A DNA stretch of 64,000 nt from Arachnopeziza araneosa (taxonomy: Eukaryota; Ascomycota; Leotiomycetes; Helotiales; Arachnopezizaceae). Location: assembly GCA_003988855.1 (NCBI GenBank), contig QYAI01000058.1, forward strand, positions 124,001 to 188,000, read 5' to 3'. The notes beneath the pieces are model-generated. The model saw only the letters and a program-made list of their open reading frames with translations. It was not told the origin of the DNA and ran no database searches. Below, in pieces: positions 11,094-21,071 of this stretch; position 1 is the first letter of the stretch, and each line of letters starts with the position of its first letter. Both the position numbers and the translations under genes were made by a program.

Positions 11094-11959
11094 ATTTTAA
11101 GTTTGTGGTGAAAGAGGTAAAGCACTTGGGATAGAATATTCTGAAGAAGGAAGAGTTTCGAGATAGGCAGTGATCGATCAAGAGAGTTAGATTTGCTTCT
11201 GAGGAAATGGCTTCTTTATCCACAAAGATGTTTACCTCCTTATCTTTTTATGTCAACTGTTTCCATGCTGTAGATTTTTACCATATTGTTTCAAGAATTG
11301 TTCATTTCACTCATACTCTCAATTGGCGACTTCGGTACGCATTGATATGTTTAATTTAGCAATATGGCTATATCCTCTTACCATATTAACTTTCCAACTC
11401 TCTCTGTCTTCCGTTTGGACCTCAAAGTTGCGGCACAGCAGACGAGGGGAATAACGCTCGGATAACGACCGGCATGTGGATTGCGGCGCATGTTGTACTT
11501 TAAGTAGGTCGTATAGAATACATGCAAACGCAAGATCCTGGTGCGGTGGTCGCTGAACTCAGCAGGTTCAGTCGCCGTTTTATGCGGCGACTTTCTCAAA
11601 GCTAGGATCAGTCCCAACCGCAAGGCAAATTTAACAGAACAGCGGAGTGACACGAGCTTGTGTCAAAGGCACCAAATTACGTGAAACGAAGAAAAGATTA
11701 AAGTGCTTGGTACAGGGTATCTATTCTAATGTACCACGTCTTGGGCCCAAGTCAATTGAGCGTAAGGCATAGCATGGAAACGTTAGAGATGTGCAGCAAA
11801 CTTTTTCACTAACAGCTCCCCTTCCAAGACGTTTTTTTCGAGCACCTAGCGCATTTGAGTTACAGCTCCTTTATCATCTGACTCGAACATGACCTTGTGA
11901 AATGCTGGAAGAGCTAATGGCTACATAGCCTCTTTTGTTTGCGCGTTTCGATCACAATG
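11094..11959. other. Intergenic region
   Basis: Left end is the promoter of the peptide-precursor gene (TTTTTATGT-rich stretch around 11240-11300). An open frame at 11378-11653 (-) has no recognisable content. No repeats noted. Confidence 0.4.
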
Positions 11960-13414
11960 CTAGCCGAAGACATCATTATGGTAGTGGTACATATCATAAC
12001 GGATAGTCTCAAATCCTTGGAGCGTCATTCTCAAACCATCGTCGTATTTTTCAATATCAACGTTGAAAGCGTTGACTGGACTTGAGTAATGTCCGACGTA
12101 CACTGCAAGGTCCTTGCGTTTGGTATTTGCGAGCCGCTCATGTGCAAGTTTTTCATTTGTCGGTCCTACGCAACTGAGACAATTCTGCGCAGTCTTACAT
12201 GCTAACTCAACATAGTCATTGGGTTCGGGAGCCTCCAAAACAATTTCTAGAAGGAGCTGAGCGACCCAGTCAGGCGTGTCTCCGAGGTCGAATGAGTTGC
12301 TCAAGACAACAACTACGGTTTCGGATTCCGGCAGAAGATACACAGCACTGAGAGCACCGTTGATAGAGCCCTGGTGGTATATCATGCGTTGCTGTGTACC
12401 CTTCCCAATGATTGGTAGACCGTCGGATTCATACGCATTCATTCCAATAAGTCCTCCCTTGCCGGGAAGTTTGGCCAGAACCCATCCCAAGCCGTATCTC
12501 GAGTCACCATTGATATCAATATGACTCTCCCACATATTAGCAACTCTTCGGAAAGGAGAATTGAGGGTGCTTGTTTTTCCATTCGCGATCTGATCAGCGC
12601 CAGCCAAAAGCAGGGCTTTATAGAACAAAAGGAGGTCGTTAACGGAACTTTTAACAGCGGTTGTCCCGGTCTGTATTTGTCCATCCTCGAAGGGTGGAGG
12701 AGGCGCTTCGCATGGTGTAGCATTTGAAAGTGCTATGTAAGATATGACATGGTTTTCAGCAGAGTAGAGGCCCATAGTTGTCCGCTTGAGTTGAAGAGGT
12801 TCCAACAGCAATTCTTGGAGCTTGGCTCCGATGGTGCGTCCGGTAGTGTCTTTGACAATTTTATCTGAGAGAGAAAATGCCCAATCATTGTAGGTCATTT
12901 TGGTCCGAAAGCCGCCAACGGGTTTCAAGGATGAGATAACATCAACGGTATCCTTCGCTTTCATTAATAGCTAGCCATGGCTTTGAAGACGATACATGTT
13001 ACATTGTGTAAGAACAAGACGATGGGACAGGATATCAAGGACGTTGGCTTCGTTCTTGAGTTGTGGGAGGTGAAGGGTAGCAGNTGCAAACTCGGGAATC
13101 AATTCGTGGAGTGGCGTTGTCCACTGAAATTTCCCCTCATCCACCAGGATAGCCATACAAGCAGAAGTGAATGTTTTGCTCATGGACGCAATGTGATATT
13201 GAGTATCACCGTCGGCTACAGTCTTCGATGCGACGTCGCAGTAGCCGTAATGAGCTTGGTGGATGACTTTACCATGGTGGAGTACACCAATAGAAAGTCC
13301 AGCATTTCCCGTGAATGAACGGATCTCAGATATCTGAGCTTGAGCTGCCCGAAGATGCTGCTCAAGGCCGCCAGAAGTGAAGGTGGTTGACCTGAGCCAT
13401 CGGGTCAGTATCAC
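11960..13414 (-). pseudogene. Class C beta-lactamase-like serine hydrolase, interrupted
   Basis: The two halves, 13414-12971 and 12964-11960, are in the same frame and separated by a single TAG at 12973-12971. The nucleophile motif S-x-x-K is present (YHIASMSKTFTSACMAIL), as are the MTYNDW (Y-x-N) region and a HQGSINGA loop replacing the KTG motif. The family includes esterases, lactonases and penicillin-binding-protein relatives; secretion or substrate cannot be told. Odd points: no in-frame ATG at the 5' end (the first ATG, in CGATGGCTC, is in another frame), RLVL where RTGL is usual after DILSH, and one undetermined base at 13084. CAG to TAG would be a typical RIP-style change. It could still be a real gene with an unseen small intron over the stop, but no donor/acceptor pair supports that. 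Confidence 0.65.
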
Positions 13415-14086
13415 TCTAACAATGAACAGTTGTAATAAAGTTATCTTTTTAACGTAAATAGAATAAGTTGATTTTGATCTCCTTGGAGCTTGATTGAGCG
13501 AAAAGGTAAGCTATTTTCCCCTGCTTGCTGGATGCGGCTTGCTGTATCATACTAGGTAGGGAATGTGATGAGGAGCACGTGAAGGATAGTCGTCCTTTAC
13601 ACGTGATGATTCCTCAGGGGTTCAAGCTGCGTAAAACAGGGCAGCAACTACGGCCGGAGGTCACCGGACTCCAGTAATAAACCCTGAAGGTACAAGCTCT
13701 TACTTGCTAGAGCCTCATTGTTGCGAGGCAACAGGGTACTGTGAATCAATTCGATATTATAGGACATAGGCTGCCTAAAGCGGCGTCTTGTATCTACTGC
13801 GCTAAACTCCAAAAGGCAGCGCAGCTGAAATAGATTACAACTCCAATCTATCGTTAATACGACCAAGCGAATGAACGTCGTTGTTTTGACTTGAGTGGTT
13901 CTAGGATGGCTATCTGTGAATGAGTTTATGCTAGTTTCTTGACTCTTCTCGCCTGTTATTTCCGGTTCGTTAAAACATAAGCTGGAAGTCCACTCATGCA
14001 TCTCGATCCAACTTTCCCAACTCTGAAACCTTCACACGTGTCGGCATTTCGTCTGCTGTTAATTCAAAATATATATTTATAGAGAC
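13415..14086. other. Divergent intergenic region with paired E-boxes
   Basis: Separates the interrupted beta-lactamase-like gene (-) from the UstYa gene (+). Two CACGTG hexamers in an imperfect inverted repeat lie at 13576-13605. An open frame at 13648-14001 (-) shows no domain. Confidence 0.4.
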
Positions 14087-15193
14087 ATGGATGAAGAGGA
14101 AAGAGAGGGTCTGATAGTAAGTGAGATACTACAAAGTTCTTCTTCCGCTGTGTGCTCTTAAAAAAGGTAAATATTTGACTAACTTTACATTGTAGATAGG
14201 CTCAGAGAGCAAAAAGTATCAAAGACCAGGACCATCCAGCTGTCAAAAGGTAGTTACCGTACTAAATATCTTTTTGCTCATCTTGTCCTCAACTCTCCTC
14301 GTCCAATCCAAGAGAAATTACTCGGTCCGAAACACTTCCAACTATGCTATTAAACAAGTCAATACCTTTAGTCAGTCTCCATTTTGTTCTGTCTTTTAAC
14401 TGCACTGAGCTCTGATCAACATATTTATATATCTAGGTCCGATATTCGAGGAACTTTCACTCCCTCTCCATGATACCACTGTAAACGGCAGCGTGTTCAA
14501 TGCCTTCCAAACAATATGGAGAGAAGAGCCATCCGAAGCTGTCGATTCTGCATGGGATCGCTTGGCAACCATTAAGTGGTTCCCAATCAGCAGTTCAGAT
14601 GTGGAGAAGTTAGGAAAAGATTCCTCGAAAACTGCACGGGTTCCTAAAGATTGGGGCAAGTACCTATCATAGCCTCTCTCTATTCCTCTATAATCTGTAG
14701 ATATGATCTTCCCTCCGCATAACAGAATCTTAACCATCTATGCACTAACACTCATTGAGGATATGGCATAGACAAACATCTTGCGGGTTTAGACTCCCAG
14801 CACCTTCTCCACTGCCTCAACATGCTCCGGAAATATTCCAATGCCGATTACTACTTCCCAGAGTCGGAAAATATCTCTTTATGGCACTCTGTTCACCGAT
14901 CACACTGTGTTCATCTTCTGCTTCAAGCATTGACTTGCCAGCCAAGTTTGAATGTCATAACGCACAATTGGGTGGAGGGACAGAAGCACCCCTTTCCGGA
15001 TTTCGACATCGAGAGGAAGTGCGTGAATTATGACGAGGTTTGGGACTGGAATATGATGAATGGATTGGATGCTGATCTAGTCATGGCGTATGAAAGACCT
15101 GAGGGGGCATGGCTGGGCCCGAGGCCAAAGGGATATGATGAATTTAAGGAGCTGGAAATGATGGGAGGTAGAGGCGCAGCGGGGAAACCTTAA
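14087..15193 (+). CDS. UstYa-family (DUF3328) oxidase
   Basis: Four exons (14087-14117, 14200-14370, 14437-14655, 14772-15193) give 280 aa. A short cytosolic N terminus precedes one membrane segment (VVTVLNIFLLILSSTLLV), so the catalytic part faces the lumen or outside. Both family signature motifs H-x-x-H-C are present: HLLHC in a LDSQHLLHCLNMLRK context and HRSHC about 30 residues later, followed by the usual Leu/Cys pair (LLQALTCQP). UstYa proteins are copper-type oxidases that cyclise Kex2-released peptides in dikaritin RiPP pathways (ustiloxin, phomopsin, asperipin), though many members act in other pathways. Intron 3 needs a GC donor (G|GCAAGT), the standard minor class; any GT donor nearby breaks the frame. 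The peptide-precursor gene at 10880-11093 is the obvious candidate partner. No other tailoring gene is immediately adjacent. Confidence 0.82.
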
Positions 15194-17250
15194 TAACAAC
15201 GTTTTAAAGTTGGTCAATGAGCTCCTTCGTTGAGTTCCAACCTTGTTGTCATTGTTTACTCAGAAGTCTGATTGGGCAACTTGGTATCTCTCTTTTCAGT
15301 TTAACGCCGTCTAAACAGATTCAAATTCCCCTTCGTTGCGGAAGAAGTGTGCTGTATAAGTAGATATGTTAAAAATCTTGTACTATATGCCTTTGGCGAG
15401 TAGTGGCGGTTCTCATCACATCCATAACCAAAAATCGCTCACTTAAAAGTTTGTAAGATTAGGACATATTAATTACAGCCCCTTTTTCCTTGATATCTCC
15501 CCTCTCACCGATACCCATTTTAATTTCATGATATTGTAGCATTTTTCAGAAACCGAACGGAAGTCGATGTTGCTGTAGCATTACAGGTCGCCGTCAGTGT
15601 AACATAAGTAGTGAGCTCTTGCTGGGTTAAACGATCATGTGGTATACAAGGGTAATCAGGATAAATAATTGCATGCTGATTCAAGTTAATCATTACTAGA
15701 AATGGTACACGATCATAATAAAAGCTCCCTGATGCCGCTCGGAGCTTTACCCCAGTTTCGTGCGATTTTCCTTTTAGCCGATCTGCTGCGCCAGAAGGTA
15801 GCTTACGAGGTCAGTCAATTCAAAATAATTGCATAGTTGACTAAAAGACTGAAATATTATAGCTTTTTTTAAACCGTTGAGCTGTGCCAGATGGATTCTG
15901 TCGGATAATCTTGCTCCCTTTCCGGCCATGTGTAGGTACTACATTATAGCTCTTGTGCTATCATTGGAGAGAATTATTCAAATACAGTTTACTGACTGTA
16001 AAATAAGTCTTGTCTGATCTTTACACACATTTAACTCAGGATCCAGTTACACGCGAGGCTTCCAGGAATGCTATTTCAGAAATGGAGTGAAACGCAACTC
16101 AGAATGAGATTTCCATCAATAATACCATTGATTATACTTAATCAGAAACCAAAAAATCATGACTAGTATATATAGTTTTTAGTTTAAAATCCTCCTAAGA
16201 AGTAAGCTTGTGGGCTAGAGGCATTTTGGAAGCAGGGGGCATAATGTCAATTCTGATAACTTTACTATGTTATAGATTCAATATTGATTCTCAAAGCTCT
16301 CTTTGTAATTAGTTAAGCTAAATTCTATGTTAATTTGCATACTTTCTTTCCGCGTGAATATGTTAAATGTCAACAAAGGGTTTCGGTGCGTAAGCTCCGC
16401 GTTTAATCGGAGAATACGAACCCGACCTAGATTCGGAAAATACAGACCCCAAGCCTAACCTAGATTGTGTAACGCATGTAAGAAAATTGGTGCAGTGGTG
16501 TACATTGAAAAATGCACGCATGCTGACATTTTCTCCCGGGATTGCCTTGTTAAACAAAATAGCCTAGTAAAAGCTGCGGAAAGCTGGACTCGTTGGGAGA
16601 ATGGCCACTGGACATGATAATTTTATGCTTGTTTAAGCTCGGATTCGGCTTCTCTCCTTCGGCTGTCGTTAATAGCTTAACTCCGAACATCTCATAGCGC
16701 TCCTAGAAGAACAGCATGCATATCGCACAAAGCAATCACTACCTGAAAGCCAAATCCCAAATTTGGTCTTGAAGTATCTCCTTTAATACGCGAGAGAGAA
16801 GGTTAGTTCCACATAAATAGAATGCTACAGAAACTGCTTTCTTTCTATAATATCAAAGCTGGTCTACAGGGCCTTTTATTTGGGTTTTATTTACTGTACC
16901 GCCTTGGCATACAGAATTTCTCTCTGAAAATATGTCAGATTACTTCCCCTGACACATCATTTAAGCGTCTGAAAGATCATTAGAAAAGGCGGAGAAAAAG
17001 AACCAGAAACTATTCTTCTCAGCTAAATCTTGCTTAAATCAATAAGAGTAGAAGAATTCACACATATAATATCACATAATATGTCATCAAATAATGAGAT
17101 AAACATGAAAGATGCTATGTGTAAAGCGCCGACACGTTAATTAAAGGAACTTATGTCCCCGAATTCAAGTTCACATAGCAGTGATATTTCAAAGTCTATT
17201 CTAGAGGTAAAATTATAAGTAGAAGATGGTGCTTAACTGTTTTAAACATG
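15194..17250. other. 2-kb AT-rich gene-free stretch
   Basis: No coding exon found on either strand. Contains a relic of the 47-bp repeat family at about 16265-16345. Otherwise AT-rich with short stop-interrupted frames, likely old transposon debris. Confidence 0.45.
16265..16345. repeat. Second locus of the 47-bp repeat family
   Basis: GTTATAGATTCAATATTGAT at about 16269 and TTAAGCTAAATTCTATGTTA 43 bp later match the TTACAGAYTCDATGTTGATT unit of 10206-10370 with several transitions. Two decayed copies. Confidence 0.45.
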
Positions 17251-18326
17251 TCATGCAAGTTTCTGAGCTCTGCTATAGTTTTTTTGAGGCCCAACTAACG
17301 ATTGTCGCGTGTTGATAGCTATGATCTGGCCTCCTCGTATCTCGCCGTTTAGAGGTGCCAAAATCCCTCCATTTGTTCCCACGTATAAAACATGCTGATC
17401 ATATTCTGTCCGTCCAAGTTGCACAGATGTAGCTCCTAGTAAGAGCGAGCTGTTTTCGCCTCCGGCAAAAGTTTCAAGTTCTAGAGCCTGATTGACTCTA
17501 TATATGGTATTATCACCAGCAATATAAGCTGTACCATCTTTCGAGATACAGAAATCATCTGGAAACGCCATATCAGCTATTATCTCGATCGGTCCCTCAA
17601 GTTCACCGCTCTGTGTGATAGCAACACGGCCAAGAATGCTACTTCCGATGTTGGTGAAGTAGAGAAAATTGTCCCAAATATGTATTCCATCCAAGCCAAG
17701 TGGGAGGAACGGATTTGATGGTTTGAAGATATCCTTTTCCGTGACAATCGAATAGTTGCCGGTGTTGGTATCCACCGTCCACAACTTACCGAGGCTGGCA
17801 TCAGCTAACAAGACCAACCCGCCTTCACCTGGCAAAGTGCTGATACCATCAGGGAGACCAACATCCGTCAGATTGGCAATGAGCTTCACAAAGTCGGATT
17901 CGCCCTGGATTCGGTCGTTAACTTGACACAATAGCATTTGAAGTCAACACATACCTGTTCCCAAGCCGTCATGTTGATCATCCACATCCTGGCGGATCCT
18001 GGATACGCCTTGCTTGTTGCTAATGAGACATTCGCTGAAGCTACCACAAAAACATCCTGCTGGATCTCCGAAATACCAAGAAGCCCGTCAGCGGCTTCGA
18101 ATTGATGGACAGTCGTCATAGTGAACTCGAACGGATTCACAAGGTAGAGCGCGGACCTGCTGAGCGAGGTAGCCAGTATATCACCGTTCTCTCTCACAGC
18201 GATATTTTCAATCCACGTCTCATTTTCAAAAGTCCAAATGATACCTGCTGCTGGGTTAAATTTATGTAGTGCAGTTGAAAGCGCCTGAGCAATAGATACA
18301 AGTAAAATCAATAGAATGAGTCGCAT
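17251..18326 (-). CDS. Secreted SMP-30/gluconolactonase-like beta-propeller protein
   Basis: Exons 18326-17955 and 17904-17251 (50-nt intron, GTATGT...CCAG) give 341 aa. A signal peptide is clear (MRLILLILLVSIAQALS). The body shows repeated blade-like stretches with SMP-30/NHL character: IENIAVRENGDILATSLS, GLPDGIS with LADASLGKLWTVD, GLDGIHIWDNFLYFTN, and DDFCISKDGTAYIAGDNTIYRV. Such proteins are metal-dependent lactonase-type six-bladed propellers; in fungi many secreted members have unknown substrates. The acceptor was chosen at 17905 because it alone restores the frame. It stands by itself, reading away from the disrupted gene at 19039. Confidence 0.8.
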
Positions 18327-19038
18327 GATTGAGAGCTAATTGTAGAAAAACTTAGAATTAGAGATCTTCTTAAAACGGGGTTGAATTCTCTCTCTAGAGT
18401 CTATGATATCTGAGGCAGTGAACACTTCTTATAAGTTGCAGGTTTTGATCAACACATGATGCTCCACATGCAATAGTAAGTGGTGGTGCTACTTTACTAG
18501 TTCTTTCATGTCATCAAGTACGCTGTATTCAACCAAACCCTAGTTTTACTCCAGATCAGAACATTGCAGGGGTCTACGTTTCCTTCCACGTCACTGCAAA
18601 CTAGCGTACAAATTTGTTATGACCTAACTTATCTGGTGGTGCTAGCTAGATGGGGATCGGGTTCGGATCCGACTGAACTATATTTCCGGCAAGGGAACCG
18701 TATTGGCTCGCAATAATTCATGCTGCGGCTGTAAACTACCTGCCACATCTCCAACCCGGTGATAAGCCATGCAGTGAGATATTAGGCTCCGAAAACGTCA
18801 AAGAGCACTTCCATGGGGAGCTTCAAGCTCTTTCAGATTCCCCACTAGCTTGTCATCGCCAGCTGCACGTTTTGAGAGCTCAGAGAAGAGCTCCAATGGT
18901 TGAACTGAATAATAAATTCTGATGTTGATCTCTGAGGTATAAATGAGACCTGCCCATCAACCACGTCTCGTATCATTCCAAAAAAATCGTGGGAAAGATT
19001 ACTTCCAATTCTGAAGTCTACAGGATTAAAAAGTCAAC
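18327..19038. other. Divergent promoter region
   Basis: Lies between the SMP-30-like gene (-) and the disrupted secreted-protein gene (+). The sequence is not obviously repetitive; no gene seen. Confidence 0.4.
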
Positions 19039-19826
19039 ATGAAGCTAGAATCATTCAACTATTTGGTTCCGGCGCTCTTCTGGAATGTATGTTTCTTCTG
19101 GGTTATCATATTCACCATTGGCTGACTCTAATCAATCACAGGCCACGGTTAGACAAGTTGTATGGCTTCCACATTTACAATTTGCGCATGTCTTCTCAAT
19201 CATCACTAATCATAGTAGGAATTTCTCGGAAATCTCAGCACTGGTGGAACGCAGGCGCTTGGGCAGGTTGTAGAAGCAACTTTGCGATCCGAGCCTGGGG
19301 TTAGTCTAAAGAAATAAAGATGGAGAGAATAATAGCCATACTAACGTCTTATTTGCGTAGTTCGAGCCAAGTTTTACAGCAACTTTTCTTCATGGAGAGG
19401 ATTGGTTAACTCAGGACCCCAGTGGAGGGATTGCGCGCCCGAATCTCGTCGGCATGGTGAGCCCAGATGATGGAGATACGCCTTTCATTATGCAGGCAAC
19501 AGGTATCCAAGCTGCTTCTTCACTCCTCGATCAGATTGTCAGCACCAACACAACATCGGGTTTAGCAATCCCTTACGGGGCGGTTTATTCTGGTAACTAC
19601 AAGACAATATCTTCATTGGTTCAAGCAGGTACTGACTTAGACTCTAGTTTGGGTTCCCACCTTCCACGGCGGAAGTGCTAAATACCTCAGCTTGCAGAAT
19701 AGCATCTTTGTGGCTAGTGAGACCGTCAGTGATAGTCCAAACCCAGGGGAATTCTTCGTTGGCATGAAAATCAGCAAAGTCTTTTCGCTAAATACCAGCA
19801 TTACAATTGGGAACGAATTTCCTTGA
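19039..19826 (+). pseudogene. Disrupted DUF3237-like protein gene
   Basis: ATG at 19039 starts exon 1 (19039-19086); a 55-nt GTATGT...ACAG intron leads to exon 2 at 19142 with VVWLPHLQFAHVFS. The conserved continuation GNLSTGGTQALGQVVEATL lies in another frame, joined through an intron (GTTAGT...GTAG, ending near 19359) to FLHGEDWLTQDPSGG. After SGNYKTISSLVQAG (about 19628) the frame shifts again to VWVPTFHGGSAKYLSLQ, ending at TGA 19824-19826. The FHGGSAKY...IFVAS ending and LDxR-like middle resemble DUF3237 proteins, but I am only moderately sure of the family. Two frame jumps without usable introns (22 to 32 nt at most) suggest decay; sequencing error is the alternative. Confidence 0.5.
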
Positions 19827-20396
19827 TTCAAAGAGGAGTTTGGTTACTGGCCTGAATATTGTGCCTGAATATACTTCGTGGGTGTAGATTCAGGTCGTTC
19901 TGGGTATATCTAGAGGAAAATCAGTTCATCTGTCTAAATCTATACTATTTTAAACTCGCGCCTTTTTATATTTCGAGATTTTTACAGTCATTCAAACACG
20001 CACAAACCTCCGCAAAATCTACGAAGACATGAAATGGCATATTCTCCCATCAACCATCCAAGAAAGAGTTCTGACGTTTCCGCTTTCGACAACATAATAT
20101 CCATTTACATTCTGAGAGAATGGTCTATATAGGCTGCGTCAGCCTCACGGGGCCATGATAATTCTTGAGCACAGTGATAGCCCGTTGCAAATTTATCCAT
20201 TGAACAAATGTTACGGCCATAATGGGCAGCTATGCAAAATTTTAAGACGGCTGAGATTTGACGTAATCGGGTGACTGTCTTCAAAAGTCACTGTTTGATA
20301 CCAAAGTATATGACTGTCGTAACATGACTTGTCGTAAGGAGTGTTATCAAAGATTCATAGCTTCATTCGAAACGAAAGCATCTTAAAAGCTGTGTA
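19827..20396. other. Intergenic region left of the MITE
   Basis: No gene supported. Unremarkable AT-rich sequence. Confidence 0.35.
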
Positions 20397-20717
20397 TACG
20401 GAGGCTTGCGCAAAAAGTGTCCGGGCTACAGGGTCTCAGGCCCTGAAGGCGCTGTATGCCCTGTAATTTATGTTTTCACAATTTTTAGGGCTTTAGTAGG
20501 CAAGACGCTGTAAACATGGGATAAGATCCCTATTTAGAGCCTAGGGGCTTTCCAGCAGCTCTGTTATAGGCTCTTTGAACAGTGGCTGCCCCCTGAAATT
20601 ACAGTGAGTCAAACTCTATTTGCCCTGAAATAGCGCTACAGGGCCTTACAGGGTATGTTGCCGTCTTTAGGGGCCTGAGGCCCTGAAGTCCGGAGACTTT
20701 TTGCGTAAACCTCCGTA
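20397..20717. mobile_element. Tc1/mariner-like MITE with long terminal inverted repeats
   Basis: The left end CGGAGGCTTGCGCAAAAAGT (20399) is matched in inverted orientation at the right end, whose reverse complement is CGGAGGTTTACGCAAAAAGT (ending 20715). Similarity continues inward for about 80 bp (CCGG, CAGGGYCTCAGGCCC, ACCCTGTA). TA dinucleotides flank both ends (20397-20398 and 20716-20717), as expected for Tc1/mariner target duplications. The interior is about 317 bp with no transposase, so it is non-autonomous. Few point differences between the ends point to fairly recent activity. Confidence 0.85.
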
Positions 20718-21071
20718 CAGGTAATACAATCTATGGATTCATGCTTTAAAGAGAAGAGAATTCGACCGTTCATGCAATTCAAGAGGGGGATTCATATATG
20801 CATTCTGTGTACTATTCCATATGTATGAGATGTGTAATTGAAGAACAGGACCTCTTTTATAGAGATTCTCAGTCACGTGTGTCTCCCTCAAGATCGACTA
20901 AAATCAGCCTTTGCCGTACGACCCTACTACATCAGATAGAGGGCTTTTATAGCACTTGAGGCGCTAGGAGAGGCTTTATAGCTGTAAGAAGAAGCAGTTG
21001 TGGTGGATTGAATCGCGGATAAGTTATGAGGTGTGGATTTGAATTTGCTGGATGAGAGAATTATAGCATTT
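20718..21071. other. LTR-like relic, reverse orientation
   Basis: 20848-20882 reads, on the minus strand, CACACGTGAC then TCTCTATAAAAGAGGTCCT, closely matching a block at 29522-29557 and part of 34564-34583. This looks like the promoter block of one LTR family. No coding sequence. Confidence 0.5.

Noticed and set aside
11378..11653. 91-aa open frame on the minus strand
   Set aside because: No domain, no signal peptide, odd composition; lies in an intergenic region and looks like chance.
13576..13605. Inverted E-box pair as a regulatory palindrome
   Set aside because: The arms match only partly beyond the CACGTG hexamers; too weak for a functional claim.
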